Origin: JBAZCI01 sp041671025
Lineage (GTDB): Bacteria; Patescibacteriota; Patescibacteriia; UBA10025
Assembly (NCBI GenBank): GCA_041671025.1
Contig: JBAZCI010000017.1
Location: 1 to 26,790 of the forward strand
Reading direction: 5' to 3'
Length of the DNA: 26,790 nucleotides
Under the pieces are notes generated by a model that did no database searches, had not been told where the DNA came from, and saw nothing but the letters and a program-made list of their open reading frames with translations. Below, in pieces: positions 7,005 to 13,443 of this stretch (the stretch's first letter is position 1; each line of letters starts with the position of its first letter). The position numbers and the translations under genes are program-made.

Positions 7005-9773
7005 TTAAAACTCGGCCGCCCGCTCTACGCGAATCTGTCCGCCCGGCTCAAGCACAGCGACATCTCTCCGGCCAATTTTACCCTGAAGTAGATAGCTCGC
7101 GAGCGCATTATCCACCCGTTCCTGTATCGCACGCCGCAACGGCCGTGCGCCGAACACCGGATCAAAACCCACCGTCGCAAGCTCACGAACGGCGTCTTCT
7201 GATGCACGCAGTGAAATACCTTTTGACGACAACCGTTCGCCCACCTGCTTGAGCAGTAACTGGACGACGCTCATGATTTCGTCAAACGTCAGGGGCTTGA
7301 AGACAATAACGCCGTCAAAACGATTCAAGAATTCCGGTCTAAAATATTTATTGAGCTCCTGATTCATCAGAACGTTTTTTATCTGTTCCACCGTCTGACC
7401 GGCCTGGATGCCCTCCTGGATTTTCAGCGAACCGGCATTCGATGTGGCAATGATAATTGCATTGGTAAAATCGATGGTCCGTCCGGTCGTATCAGTCAGA
7501 CGACCGTCATCCATTACCTGCAAAAAAATATTCAGAATATCCGGATGCGCTTTTTCCAGTTCATCAAGCAATACCAGCGAGAACGGATTGGCACGAACCG
7601 CTTCAGTGAGATAGCCGCCTCCGCCCTCAGACCCGTATCCGGGGGGCGCGCCGATCAGTCGATTGATGCTCGACTGTTCCTGGTATTCCGACATATCAAG
7701 ACGAATCATCATGTTCTCTGATCCGAAGTACACATCAGCGACCGTTTTTGCCAGCTCCGTCTTACCAACGCCGGTCGGTCCGAGGAAAAGCAGGTTGGCA
7801 ATCGGACGTTTGACATCGCGCAATTCCGCCCGTGCGCGCCGCAACGCCGTTGATACCGCGACGACAGCCTCATTCTGTCCGATGACCCGCTCATGAATCC
7901 GCTGTTCCAGATTAAGAAGCTTCTCGCTCTCTTTTTGCGTCACACGGGTAACAGGAACATTCGTCCGAGAGGACACCACTTCCGCAACGTCATCTGCAGT
8001 TACGAGCGCATTCTTTCCTTTTTTCTTATGCACATGCACGCCTGTTTCCTCCAGAATCATAATTGCTTTTTCGGGCTGGAAACGGTCCTGAATATACCGC
8101 TGAGACAGCCGTGCAATCTGCTCAAGCGCACGATACGAGAAAAAGACTCCGTTTTTATATTCAACAACGCCGACTTTGCTCTCCAAAATACGAATCGTTT
8201 CATTTTCTCCCGGTTCTTCAACATGCACCCGCTGGAACACGCGCATCAGCGAACCCGACGGCTCGATATATCGCCGATAATCCTGCGGGGTTGTCGTCCC
8301 GATTGCGACAAAAAGCCGCTGTTCAAGCGCCTGGGCAAAGATAGCGGCAATATCCATATTTTCCGATCCTTCTGTAGATACGCCTACCATGTTTTGCACG
8401 TTATCAACGACAACGGCGATATTACCTGCCCGCACAATTTCGTTAATCAACTGCATCAGCCGTCCTTCAAGTTCGCCCTGTCTGCCCGCAGCTCCGACAA
8501 GAGATGCGATGGACAGGGAGATCAGGCGTTTGTCCTGCAGTACTTCCGGAACTTCTTCGGACGCCATCAGTGCGGCAATTTGTTCGACGATGCTTTGTTT
8601 GCCGACGCCGGGATTGCCTACAAAAAGCGGATTACCCTTGCCGCTTTCAATAATACGGAACGCTTCATCAAGCTCTTTTTCACGACCGATGGATAACGGG
8701 AGTGCGCCGGTAAGCGTCAGGTGCGTTAAATCATGGCTAAACCGGTCAAGCAACGGAGTCGCAAGTGAAGTGTATGAACGGTTTACCGCACCGCTCGGTT
8801 TATGACTTGCGAGGCGACGCCATTTTTTGAGCTGTTCTACCCGCAACTTGCTCATGTTCGACCACTCAACAACGTTTTGTACCTGCGAAAGTTCAACTTC
8901 CAGATCATACAGTATTTCCTGCGCTTGTCCCGCTGATTCCGCTGTTGCAGTAAATAACTGGGATACGCTCACCTTTTCGCGACGGGTCATAAATGCCTCT
9001 CGATATGCGGCGAGAAACACCTTACGGATATCCGGACCAAGAGTCGAGTGCGTCTCGGCAGGAGGAACAAAATGTTGAAGACTGTGACTTACTCGCTGTC
9101 CCAGTGCCGAAGGACTGATGCCCAAACGCGCCAAAATAATTCTGATGTCCGGATACGCCAACAGCGTTGCAAAGAGATGCAGCGGCATGACAACGCGGTG
9201 CTTCAGCCGTTGGACAAATACCCACGCCTGTTCAACCGCCTTGTGGGCCTGCAGATCAAAGGCATGCGAGACATCAACAATGTTTTTTTCGTCTGCGCCC
9301 GCAATGTGCGCAAAGAGTTCATCAGGATGCTCGAGCGTTTTGGGGATATCGAATTCCCTGCGCTGTACGTAATGCTTGGACCGTGACTCCCGGTCAATTC
9401 GTGAATATGCGTATAAATCGGTGATCAAGCTCAAGGCAAAAAAAGCCATATACCCGTTGCGCACGGTGAAGGCTTCCCACGGAAACCCGCCGGACTGTAT
9501 CGTTTCCATGACCGTCACAAAAGCAAAAAGAATGCCTGCGATCCCTATGACGATCAGTATTGCGCTCATCACGCTGGTGACGATACGTTCCATCTGATCT
9601 TCGAGAATCGTCAGGCGGTTGATGTTCTTTGTCCACGTCAGTCCCTGTCCTCCCAGCCATGCGAATTCTCCCCTGCCACGACACAGAGCACAACGCTGTT
9701 CAGCCTCCATACCCGTTCCGTTGCACGAGGGACACGTTATCGCTACATATTCTTTTGGAAACTCAGCGGGCAT
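7005..9773 (-). CDS. Membrane-anchored ClpA/B/C-type AAA+ ATPase with N-terminal zinc ribbon
   Basis: A 922-residue Hsp100/Clp-family protein. In order: a DnaJ-like zinc ribbon (CPSCNGTG, C14/C17; CALCRGRG, C28/C31); two membrane helices (about 64-90 and 106-123); a Clp N-domain-like helical repeat (about 165-300); AAA1 (about 360-580); AAA2 (about 625-922). AAA2 is intact: Walker A GPTGVGKT (665-672), Walker B LVLLDE (733-738), GAPPGY pore loop, Arg finger in FRPEFLNRF. AAA1 is degenerate: Walker A reads GNPGVGKQ (Q393 for T/S), Walker B VVVDN (N458 for the catalytic Glu), and the pore loop lacks the usual aromatic (GAAGRQGE for GAKYRGE). There is no long ClpB coiled-coil M-domain and no IGF-like ClpP-docking tripeptide was found in AAA2. 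Expected role: ATP-driven unfolding or remodelling at the inner face of the membrane. The gene starts 3 nt after the stop of the small membrane protein gene, so they are co-transcribed. Confidence 0.9.
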   Translation of the reverse strand: MPAEFPKEYVAITCPSCNGTGMEAEQRCALCRGRGEFAWLGGQGLTWTKNINRLTILEDQMERIVTSVMSAILIVIGIAGILFAFVTVMETIQSGGFPWEAFTVRNGYMAFFALSLITDLYAYSRIDRESRSKHYVQRREFDIPKTLEHPDELFAHIAGADEKNIVDVSHAFDLQAHKAVEQAWVFVQRLKHRVVMPLHLFATLLAYPDIRIILARLGISPSALGQRVSHSLQHFVPPAETHSTLGPDIRKVFLAAYREAFMTRREKVSVSQLFTATAESAGQAQEILYDLEVELSQVQNVVEWSNMSKLRVEQLKKWRRLASHKPSGAVNRSYTSLATPLLDRFSHDLTHLTLTGALPLSIGREKELDEAFRIIESGKGNPLFVGNPGVGKQSIVEQIAALMASEEVPEVLQDKRLISLSIASLVGAAGRQGELEGRLMQLINEIVRAGNIAVVVDNVQNMVGVSTEGSENMDIAAIFAQALEQRLFVAIGTTTPQDYRRYIEPSGSLMRVFQRVHVEEPGENETIRILESKVGVVEYKNGVFFSYRALEQIARLSQRYIQDRFQPEKAIMILEETGVHVHKKKGKNALVTADDVAEVVSSRTNVPVTRVTQKESEKLLNLEQRIHERVIGQNEAVVAVSTALRRARAELRDVKRPIANLLFLGPTGVGKTELAKTVADVYFGSENMMIRLDMSEYQEQSSINRLIGAPPGYGSEGGGGYLTEAVRANPFSLVLLDELEKAHPDILNIFLQVMDDGRLTDTTGRTIDFTNAIIIATSNAGSLKIQEGIQAGQTVEQIKNVLMNQELNKYFRPEFLNRFDGVIVFKPLTFDEIMSVVQLLLKQVGERLSSKGISLRASEDAVRELATVGFDPVFGARPLRRAIQERVDNALASYLLQGKIGRRDVAVLEPGGQIRVERAAEF

Positions 9774-9776
9774 ACG

Positions 9777-10172
9777 TTATATTCCAAATGAAAGGCCGAA
9801 CCATTGAAAAGCGACAAACCACGCAACTGCCGCCGGCGTANNNNNNNNNNGCGTACCTATCCATGCCACAAACAGGATTGCAACAATGACAATCCAAATC
9901 GCAAACATGATGAGCTTGTAGACCAGCATAACCGTTCTCATCATGAAACTGATCATCCTGCCCTGCCAGTCGTACTGACCGAACATGGGGGTGAACATAT
10001 TTTTCAGCCAAATCCCCAGAGACAGATTTGCACCACGCCGCTCAATACTGCCTACACAAAAACGAGCTATCTGCAGTAGCCCCTTGGTATACCACCATAC
10101 AGGAAGATAGAGAATATCCAGAACAACTTCAACAAGAATGTACTTCGTTGCCGTCCAGGCGACGTTTTGCAT
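9777..10172 (-). CDS. Small membrane protein paired with the Clp-like ATPase (interrupted by assembly gap)
   Basis: A 131-codon reading frame containing ten Ns. It begins MQNVAWTATKYILVEVVLDI and has an aromatic membrane-interface region (LYLPVWWYTKGLL), a basic central segment (SIERRGANLSLGIWLKNMF), the motif TPMFGQYDWQGR, and a long hydrophobic helix (about 82-107). I know this arrangement (VWWYTKGL..., WLKN.F.PMFGQYD..GR..SF..R) as a recurrent, unnamed protein of Patescibacteria; the function is unknown. The flanks of the Ns share GCGTA. Collapsing that overlap removes 15 nt, keeps the frame, and gives a seamless 126-residue protein (...WIGTPAAVAWF...). A promoter (TTGACT, 17 bp, TAAAAT) lies 17 nt before the start. 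It precedes the Clp-like gene by 3 nt and likely works with it at the membrane. Confidence 0.82.
   Translation of the reverse strand: MQNVAWTATKYILVEVVLDILYLPVWWYTKGLLQIARFCVGSIERRGANLSLGIWLKNMFTPMFGQYDWQGRMISFMMRTVMLVYKLIMFAIWIVIVAILFVAWIGTXXXXTPAAVAWFVAFQWFGLSFGI
9841..9850. other. Assembly gap (ten Ns), probably a 5-bp contig overlap
   Basis: The base calls are N. The five bases before the gap (GCGTA) equal the five after it, and merging them restores a continuous reading frame in the small membrane protein gene. Confidence 0.85.
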
Positions 10173-10195
10173 AATTTTGCTTTTTATCTTGTATT

Positions 10196-10224
10196 ATTTT
10201 ATCACTTTTTGAACAAAAAGTCAA
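10196..10224 (-). promoter_or_regulatory. Promoter of the small membrane protein / Clp-like ATPase operon
   Basis: Minus strand: -35 TTGACT (10224-10219), 17 bp, -10 TAAAAT (10201-10196); predicted start about 10189. A perfect 9-bp inverted repeat, CACTTTTTG (10203-10211) and CAAAAAGTG (10231-10239), spans the spacer and -35 box and could be an operator or only a hairpin. Confidence 0.7.
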
Positions 10225-10297
10225 TCAATACAAAAAGTGTACTGTACTGATGACTTCAGGCAGTGTGCCGTAAAACTTTTTTTTCTAATACATACAA

Positions 10298-10813
10298 CTA
10301 CGCAACCGACGGAACACCGGAAAGCATCGGAGAATGCTGGATCATGAACAGTGAATACATGTATTCATCCCTGCCTTCATAATAATGGCTGTGCAGGCGA
10401 GCCTCACAATGCATGCCGTGATCCCGTACAAACGCATGCAAAAACAAATTGTCCCCGGGAACCATCATGTATACTTTACGCAGTTCATATCCCTGATCGC
10501 GGTAAAAATAATCCATGTCCGCAAGTGCCGCATCGTAGAGCATTTCCAGAACCATACTTCGCTCTTCGCTGTCAGGGAGTACGGCAATACGCTTGAGCTT
10601 TGCAATGCCATGCTTCGGCAATCCATGCATTCGCCAACTCACCACACCGAGTATCTCGTCCCCCTCTACTGCAACACGAAAATGGTAGTGTAAAGAATAC
10701 TCCCGATGAAAAATCTGAAGCGCCTCATCCCTGTTGTCAAAATTATAATACCGGGACAGGACTTCGACGACCGATTCTGCGTCATGTATTGTAGCTTTGC
10801 GTATAGATACCAT
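10298..10813 (-). CDS. GNAT-fold N-acetyltransferase-like protein
   Basis: A 171-residue protein starting MVSIRKATIHDAESVVEVLSR, the standard GNAT opening (beta1, then a helix of the I-R-x-A-T-x-x-D-A type). A central VAVEGDEILGVVSWRMH strand pair follows, then LKRIAVLPDSEERSMVLEMLY, which occupies the place of the acetyl-CoA binding strand and helix. The canonical Q/RxxGxG/A loop is not intact (DSEERSMV), so cofactor binding may be weak or atypical. The C-terminus (AFVRDHGMHCEARLHSHYYEGRDEYMYSLF) fits GNAT beta6-beta7, with the last strand ending in a Tyr-rich segment. No Shine-Dalgarno site and no convincing promoter are seen; it lies about 65 nt downstream of the DsbA-like gene, beyond that gene's terminator. 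The substrate is unknown. Confidence 0.8.
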   Translation of the reverse strand: MVSIRKATIHDAESVVEVLSRYYNFDNRDEALQIFHREYSLHYHFRVAVEGDEILGVVSWRMHGLPKHGIAKLKRIAVLPDSEERSMVLEMLYDAALADMDYFYRDQGYELRKVYMMVPGDNLFLHAFVRDHGMHCEARLHSHYYEGRDEYMYSLFMIQHSPMLSGVPSVA

Positions 10814-10839
10814 AGAGTGTTGTGTGTTTACCTGTTAAC

Positions 10840-10872
10840 AAAAAGCGCCTCCGACCGACCGGCACCGAGGCG
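10840..10872 (-). terminator. Rho-independent terminator of the DsbA-like gene
   Basis: Minus strand: stem CGCCTC / GAGGCG around a GC-rich loop, followed by CTTTTTG, directly after the stop codon. Confidence 0.75.
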
Positions 10873-10877
10873 GGAGG

Positions 10878-11597
10878 TTACTGCGATTTCGCAAGTTCTG
10901 CGTCGATAGCCTCTGAAAATTGTTCTAGCGGCTGCGCGCCTACTATTTTCTGATCGTTCACGAAAAAGGTTGGAGTCGAATTTACCTTGCGCGCCTGGGC
11001 TTCACGGGTATCATAATTCACACGATCTTTTGCATCCGACCCGTCATAGCAGACAGCATACGCCGCCGTATCCAGGCCGAGGGCACCTGCGTATTCACTG
11101 AACTTGTCGGCAGGATTGGAGAGATCTTCCCAATCGCTCTGCGAACCAAACAGCTTATCATGAAATTCCCAGAACTTGTTTTGATCAAACGCGCATTCCG
11201 CCGCACGGGCAGCCTCGTCGGCATTCGCGTGCATAGGAAGCGGGAAATTGTTATACACAAACTTGATTCTGTCGCCGTATTTCTCTATCACCTGTTTCAC
11301 AATGGGCTGGGCCGACTGACATGCCGGGCACTGAAAGTCAGAGTACTCTGTGACAACCACTTTTGCATCCGCAGAACCGACAAACGGATCATTATCGGGG
11401 GTCAAGGCAGTCGGTGTCGTACCTGCGCTCTTTGCAAGCGCCCAAATACCGACAATGACGCCAATACCCACAACGCTTACAATAATAAGCGTAGTAAACT
11501 TGCGTTTTGTCTTCCCGCGGGACGCTTCGTCATGACGTTCCTGTCGACGAAGCTCTTTGCGCTGTTTCTTAGTAAGCTGTTGTTCCTGTTCGTCCAT
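10878..11597 (-). CDS. Membrane-anchored DsbA-family thiol:disulfide oxidoreductase
   Basis: A 239-residue protein of the thioredoxin_4/DsbA-like family. It has a highly charged cytoplasmic tail (about 1-33), one membrane helix (about 34-56), a Thr/Pro linker, and an extracytoplasmic thioredoxin fold. The active site is CPAC (C90-C93) in YSDFQCPACQSAQPIV. The cis-proline loop is NSTPTFFVN, and the helical insert FPLPMHANADEAARAAECAF is typical of BdbD/DsbA-like proteins of Gram-positive bacteria and CPR. It should catalyse disulfide formation or exchange in exported proteins. The start at 11597 is preferred over the longer frame opening at 11774: the extension overlaps the receiver-like gene and the terminator region, and a promoter (TTGCGT, 16 bp, TACACT) would begin transcription about 5 nt before this ATG. 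No partner DsbB/VKOR is in the window. Confidence 0.92.
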   Translation of the reverse strand: MDEQEQQLTKKQRKELRRQERHDEASRGKTKRKFTTLIIVSVVGIGVIVGIWALAKSAGTTPTALTPDNDPFVGSADAKVVVTEYSDFQCPACQSAQPIVKQVIEKYGDRIKFVYNNFPLPMHANADEAARAAECAFDQNKFWEFHDKLFGSQSDWEDLSNPADKFSEYAGALGLDTAAYAVCYDGSDAKDRVNYDTREAQARKVNSTPTFFVNDQKIVGAQPLEQFSEAIDAELAKSQ

Positions 11598-11608
11598 AAG
11601 TATTACAC

Positions 11609-11636
11609 AGTGTAGCAGAAACTTTTCTACACGCAA
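11609..11636 (-). promoter_or_regulatory. Promoter of the DsbA-like gene
   Basis: Minus strand: -35 TTGCGT (11636-11631), 16 bp, -10 TACACT (11614-11609). The predicted start is about 11602, leaving a leader of about 5 nt. Confidence 0.6.
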
Positions 11637-11646
11637 AGGGTATAAC

Positions 11647-11680
11647 AAAGGCGCCATCGAATCCGATGACGGCGGCCTTT
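11647..11680 (-). terminator. Long hairpin after the receiver-like gene
   Basis: Minus strand: nested arms AAAGG/CCTTT, CGCC/GGCG and ATCG/CGAT, with a small asymmetric loop, followed by TTTGTTAT. It lies between the receiver-like gene and the DsbA promoter; the U-tract is imperfect. Confidence 0.6.
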
Positions 11681-11707
11681 GGGGGTTAGGAGCAAGAAAT
11701 GGGGTTC

Positions 11708-12079
11708 CTATACACCCACTGACATCAAAGTCATTGAAGAGCAAATTGCGCTCGCAAGCTCTGCGATGCCGCAAGGCTTGTGAACGATTGCCACATTGTC
11801 GAATGACTCGACATTTCCTTCGGTCGAACGATCGACCATAAGGAGAAACCGCGTGTCGGGATTCGCTCGGATGATATCCGGAGCGTTCAACTGTCCACCT
11901 AATCTGAAGTTGGTGATGAGCACCAAATTCGGATTTCGGGTACTCCGACGGATCATATCCGTACTGGGTACGCGCCGGATTACTTGCACATTGGGCAAGG
12001 CCTCCGTAAGGAGATCAGACATTGATGAGAACAATTCCTCACCAATTAAACCCGTGATAACTAATTGCGGTTTCAACAT
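11708..12079 (-). CDS. Stand-alone receiver-like (CheY-fold) protein lacking the phosphoacceptor
   Basis: A 123-residue protein whose layout follows a response-regulator receiver domain: beta1 PQLVITGLIGEELF; helix SDLLTEAL; beta2 VQVIRRV; beta3 NLVLITNFRLGG; NAPDIIRANPDTRFLLMVD (alpha3/beta4); NVAIVHKPCGIAELASAI, which matches the K-P and alpha5 region. The phosphoacceptor Asp expected at the end of beta3 (LxLxD) is Asn, and the acidic pair after beta1 is absent. Phosphorylation is therefore unlikely; a pseudo-receiver that binds partners is the best reading. The start at 12079 has an ideal site (AGGAGGGAAT then ATG), better than the longer opening at 12154. A consensus promoter (TTGACA, 17 bp, TAGTAT) lies about 60 nt upstream. 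The gene is monocistronic and divergent from a candidate small RNA. Confidence 0.72.
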   Translation of the reverse strand: MLKPQLVITGLIGEELFSSMSDLLTEALPNVQVIRRVPSTDMIRRSTRNPNLVLITNFRLGGQLNAPDIIRANPDTRFLLMVDRSTEGNVESFDNVAIVHKPCGIAELASAICSSMTLMSVGV

Positions 12080-12144
12080 ATTCCCTCCTGTGATGAAGTG
12101 TACAATGTCCTGGCATGTGAACGTACCGATAGCCAAGACAGCCC

Positions 12145-12173
12145 ATACTAGCATGAATAGGACGCTTTGTCAA
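12145..12173 (-). promoter_or_regulatory. Promoter of the receiver-like gene
   Basis: Minus strand: -35 TTGACA (12173-12168), 17 bp, -10 TAGTAT (12150-12145). The predicted start is about 12138, giving a leader of about 60 nt with a strong ribosome site. Confidence 0.75.
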
Positions 12174-12191
12174 GATATACTGCTTTCATAT

Positions 12192-12247
12192 GGGGCAGGA
12201 TATAGGGATGTTGCCCCTATTGAAATAAATATACTTTTCCGTATACT
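12192..12247 (+). promoter_or_regulatory. Promoter (and possible operator) of a candidate small RNA
   Basis: -35 TTGAAA (12220-12225), 16 bp, -10 TATACT (12242-12247), predicted start about 12254. Immediately upstream an inverted repeat GGGGCA (12192-12197) / TGCCCC (12212-12217) could bind a regulator. Confidence 0.6.
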
Positions 12248-12253
12248 TTCTAC

Positions 12254-12439
12254 ATATACCTTACGAAATTTTTGACCTTTCCTGTCATTGACTGCCGCCT
12301 TTAACGTGCGACAGCCAATGCATGTCATTCCCTGATCTTCTATCGGGGAACTCTCCCACGAGTTGCCACTGCGACTCCCCCATCCATGCATAGGAACCTG
12401 CCGGAAGTGATCCTCCTATGTGTGAGTGGGGATTTTTTT
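12254..12439 (+). ncRNA. Candidate structured small RNA of about 186 nt
   Basis: No reading frame explains this 360-bp gap between genes. It has its own promoter and four successive hairpins. (1) 12286-12320: arms CATTG.CTG.CGC / GCG.CAG.CAATG with two A-C mismatches. (2) 12328-12350: TTCCCTGAT / ATCGGGGAA with one G-U pair. (3) 12349-12364: AACTC / GAGTT with a UCCCAC loop. (4) A two-tier terminator, CCCCA / TGGGG outside and CATAGGA / TCCTATG inside, followed by seven Ts (12433-12439). It does not match tmRNA, RNase P, SRP or 6S RNA as I know them. The C-rich exposed loop would suit pairing with G-rich ribosome sites, but that is inference. Confidence 0.55.
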
Positions 12440-12441
12440 AT

Positions 12442-13062
12442 CTAACTACTCTGAATATTTCTGATAAATAAACGAAAAAATAATTCTCCAAGAAAAGTGA
12501 GCATGAACAGAAGATTGAATACTTCGTTGAGAGAAAGACCTGAACCAAATATTCCCATCATCACGAGAAAGCCAAACAGAGGAATGACCATCCGCATCAG
12601 CGCATAGGCCTTGCGTCCGGCATGATCTATGGCTATCTGTTCCCGTTCATCTTTTGCCTGCAAAGTAAAAAATTCGTACATATTCATTTTTTTCTTTTTC
12701 GCATATATGATACTCCCTGCTGCAAATATCACGAGGATCGGAAGCATAGCGAGAGTATAACTTGAATCACCTGTAAAAGCGTATGGTGAATCTTGGAATC
12801 TCAGTAGCATAAATAAGTATAAAATGACAACTCCTGTAAACATAATAATTTCGAAACGTTTCATAATACTGACCTGTTCTCCCCGAGGATTAAACCGATG
12901 CATTGAAAAAAAGGTGTGATACATCGCCCAACAACCGGCCATAATTAATACAAACCCTACCATAAAAAGATCGACTTTACTGCGTAGAAACATTATCCAT
13001 ATTCCTCCGGCTACAGAGAGAATTCCCCCGATGATCAAGATATAGAGTGTGGTTTTTTTCAT
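12442..13062 (-). CDS. Six-helix membrane protein, partner of the XRE regulator (DUF2178-like)
   Basis: A 206-residue integral membrane protein with about six hydrophobic segments in pairs (7-25, 32-50, 73-90, 104-120, 155-173, 180-200). After the fourth lies a basic stretch (YAKKKKMNMYEFF) and the cytoplasmic signature QAKDEREQIAIDHAGRKAYALMRM. The DER...I...AG.KA motif is what I associate with DUF2178-type membrane proteins, which in Firmicutes and archaea are often encoded just after a tiny XRE-type regulator, exactly as here (16 nt downstream). Biochemical function is unknown. No Shine-Dalgarno site precedes the ATG, so translation may depend on coupling to the regulator gene. The stop faces the terminator of the plus-strand small RNA 2 nt away. 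Confidence 0.75.
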   Translation of the reverse strand: MKKTTLYILIIGGILSVAGGIWIMFLRSKVDLFMVGFVLIMAGCWAMYHTFFSMHRFNPRGEQVSIMKRFEIIMFTGVVILYLFMLLRFQDSPYAFTGDSSYTLAMLPILVIFAAGSIIYAKKKKMNMYEFFTLQAKDEREQIAIDHAGRKAYALMRMVIPLFGFLVMMGIFGSGLSLNEVFNLLFMLTFLGELFFRLFIRNIQSS

Positions 13063-13078
13063 ATGGTTGAAATAATAA

Positions 13079-13273
13079 TTAAAGCCAAAAAATATCTTCT
13101 ACGGTTAATTTAAAATAACGAGCGATGGTAAGTGCAAGATACGTCGTCGGGATATACTCCCCTGTTTCAATAGAAATGATCGTTTGCCGGGTAACCCCAA
13201 CCTCTTTAGCCAAATCCTCCTGGGTTAATCCTTTTTGTTTACGGATATCCCGCAAGCAGTTTTTTACCTTCAT
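13079..13273 (-). CDS. Small XRE/Cro-CI-type transcriptional regulator
   Basis: A 64-residue protein that is little more than one helix-turn-helix: MKVKNCLRDIRKQKGLTQEDLAK, then VGVTRQTIISIETGEYIPTTY (recognition helix and the E-x-G-x-Y-x-P loop), ending LTIARYFKLTVEDIFWL. It belongs to the YozG/YvaO-like group of minimal repressors that control an adjacent membrane protein gene. The start at 13273 is preferred to the upstream frame because the promoter (TTGACA, 17 bp, TATCAT) predicts transcription starting exactly at this A, a leaderless message. An inverted repeat TATGTA-N5-TACATA overlaps the -10 box and the start codon, a natural site for autorepression. It forms an operon with the downstream membrane protein. 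Confidence 0.9.
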   Translation of the reverse strand: MKVKNCLRDIRKQKGLTQEDLAKEVGVTRQTIISIETGEYIPTTYLALTIARYFKLTVEDIFWL

Positions 13274-13289
13274 ATGTACATGATACATA
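13273..13289. promoter_or_regulatory. Candidate autoregulatory operator of the XRE gene
   Basis: Perfect inverted repeat TATGTA (13273-13278) / TACATA (13284-13289) with a 5-bp spacer, covering the -10 box and the first base of the start codon. Confidence 0.5.
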
Positions 13290-13308
13290 CAGTAAAAAGG
13301 TATGTCAA
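13280..13308 (-). promoter_or_regulatory. Consensus promoter of the XRE operon, leaderless
   Basis: Minus strand: -35 TTGACA (13308-13303), 17 bp, -10 TATCAT (13285-13280). Seven bases further is the A of the ATG at 13273. Confidence 0.75.
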
Positions 13309-13374
13309 GTATACTACACATTTTATCTGTGGATAAAAAAAGAGGTCAACTCTAAAAAAAGCGTAACGAAATCA

Positions 13375-13404
13375 TTTACAATCCGGGTTCCCGTGTGATA
13401 AGGT
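13375..13404 (+). promoter_or_regulatory. Possible promoter of the beta-helix protein gene
   Basis: -35 TTTACA (13375-13380), 18 bp, -10 TAAGGT (13399-13404). The -10 match is moderate. The leader of about 33 nt would include the GGAGG site. Confidence 0.4.
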
Positions 13405-13443
13405 AGGCGATACGGAAAATACAAAAAAATTTGGAGGAAAATC

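Noticed and set aside
11598..11774. N-terminal extension of the DsbA-like protein
   Set aside because: It would translate through the receiver-like gene's 3' end, its hairpin and the DsbA promoter, and adds a non-membrane sequence before the charged tail.
12080..12154. N-terminal extension of the receiver-like protein
   Set aside because: It begins near the -10 box of the predicted promoter, and a much better ribosome site sits at the ATG at 12079.
12079..12335. Pairing between ATTCCCT of the candidate small RNA and AGGGAAT in the receiver-like gene's ribosome site
   Set aside because: Seven bases can match by chance, and the RNA segment is inside a predicted stem.
12395..12412. SRP RNA-like motif (CCTGCCGGAAGTG)
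   Set aside because: Only the CCGGAAG apex resembles the SRP consensus; the required AGG/AGCAG internal loops are missing.
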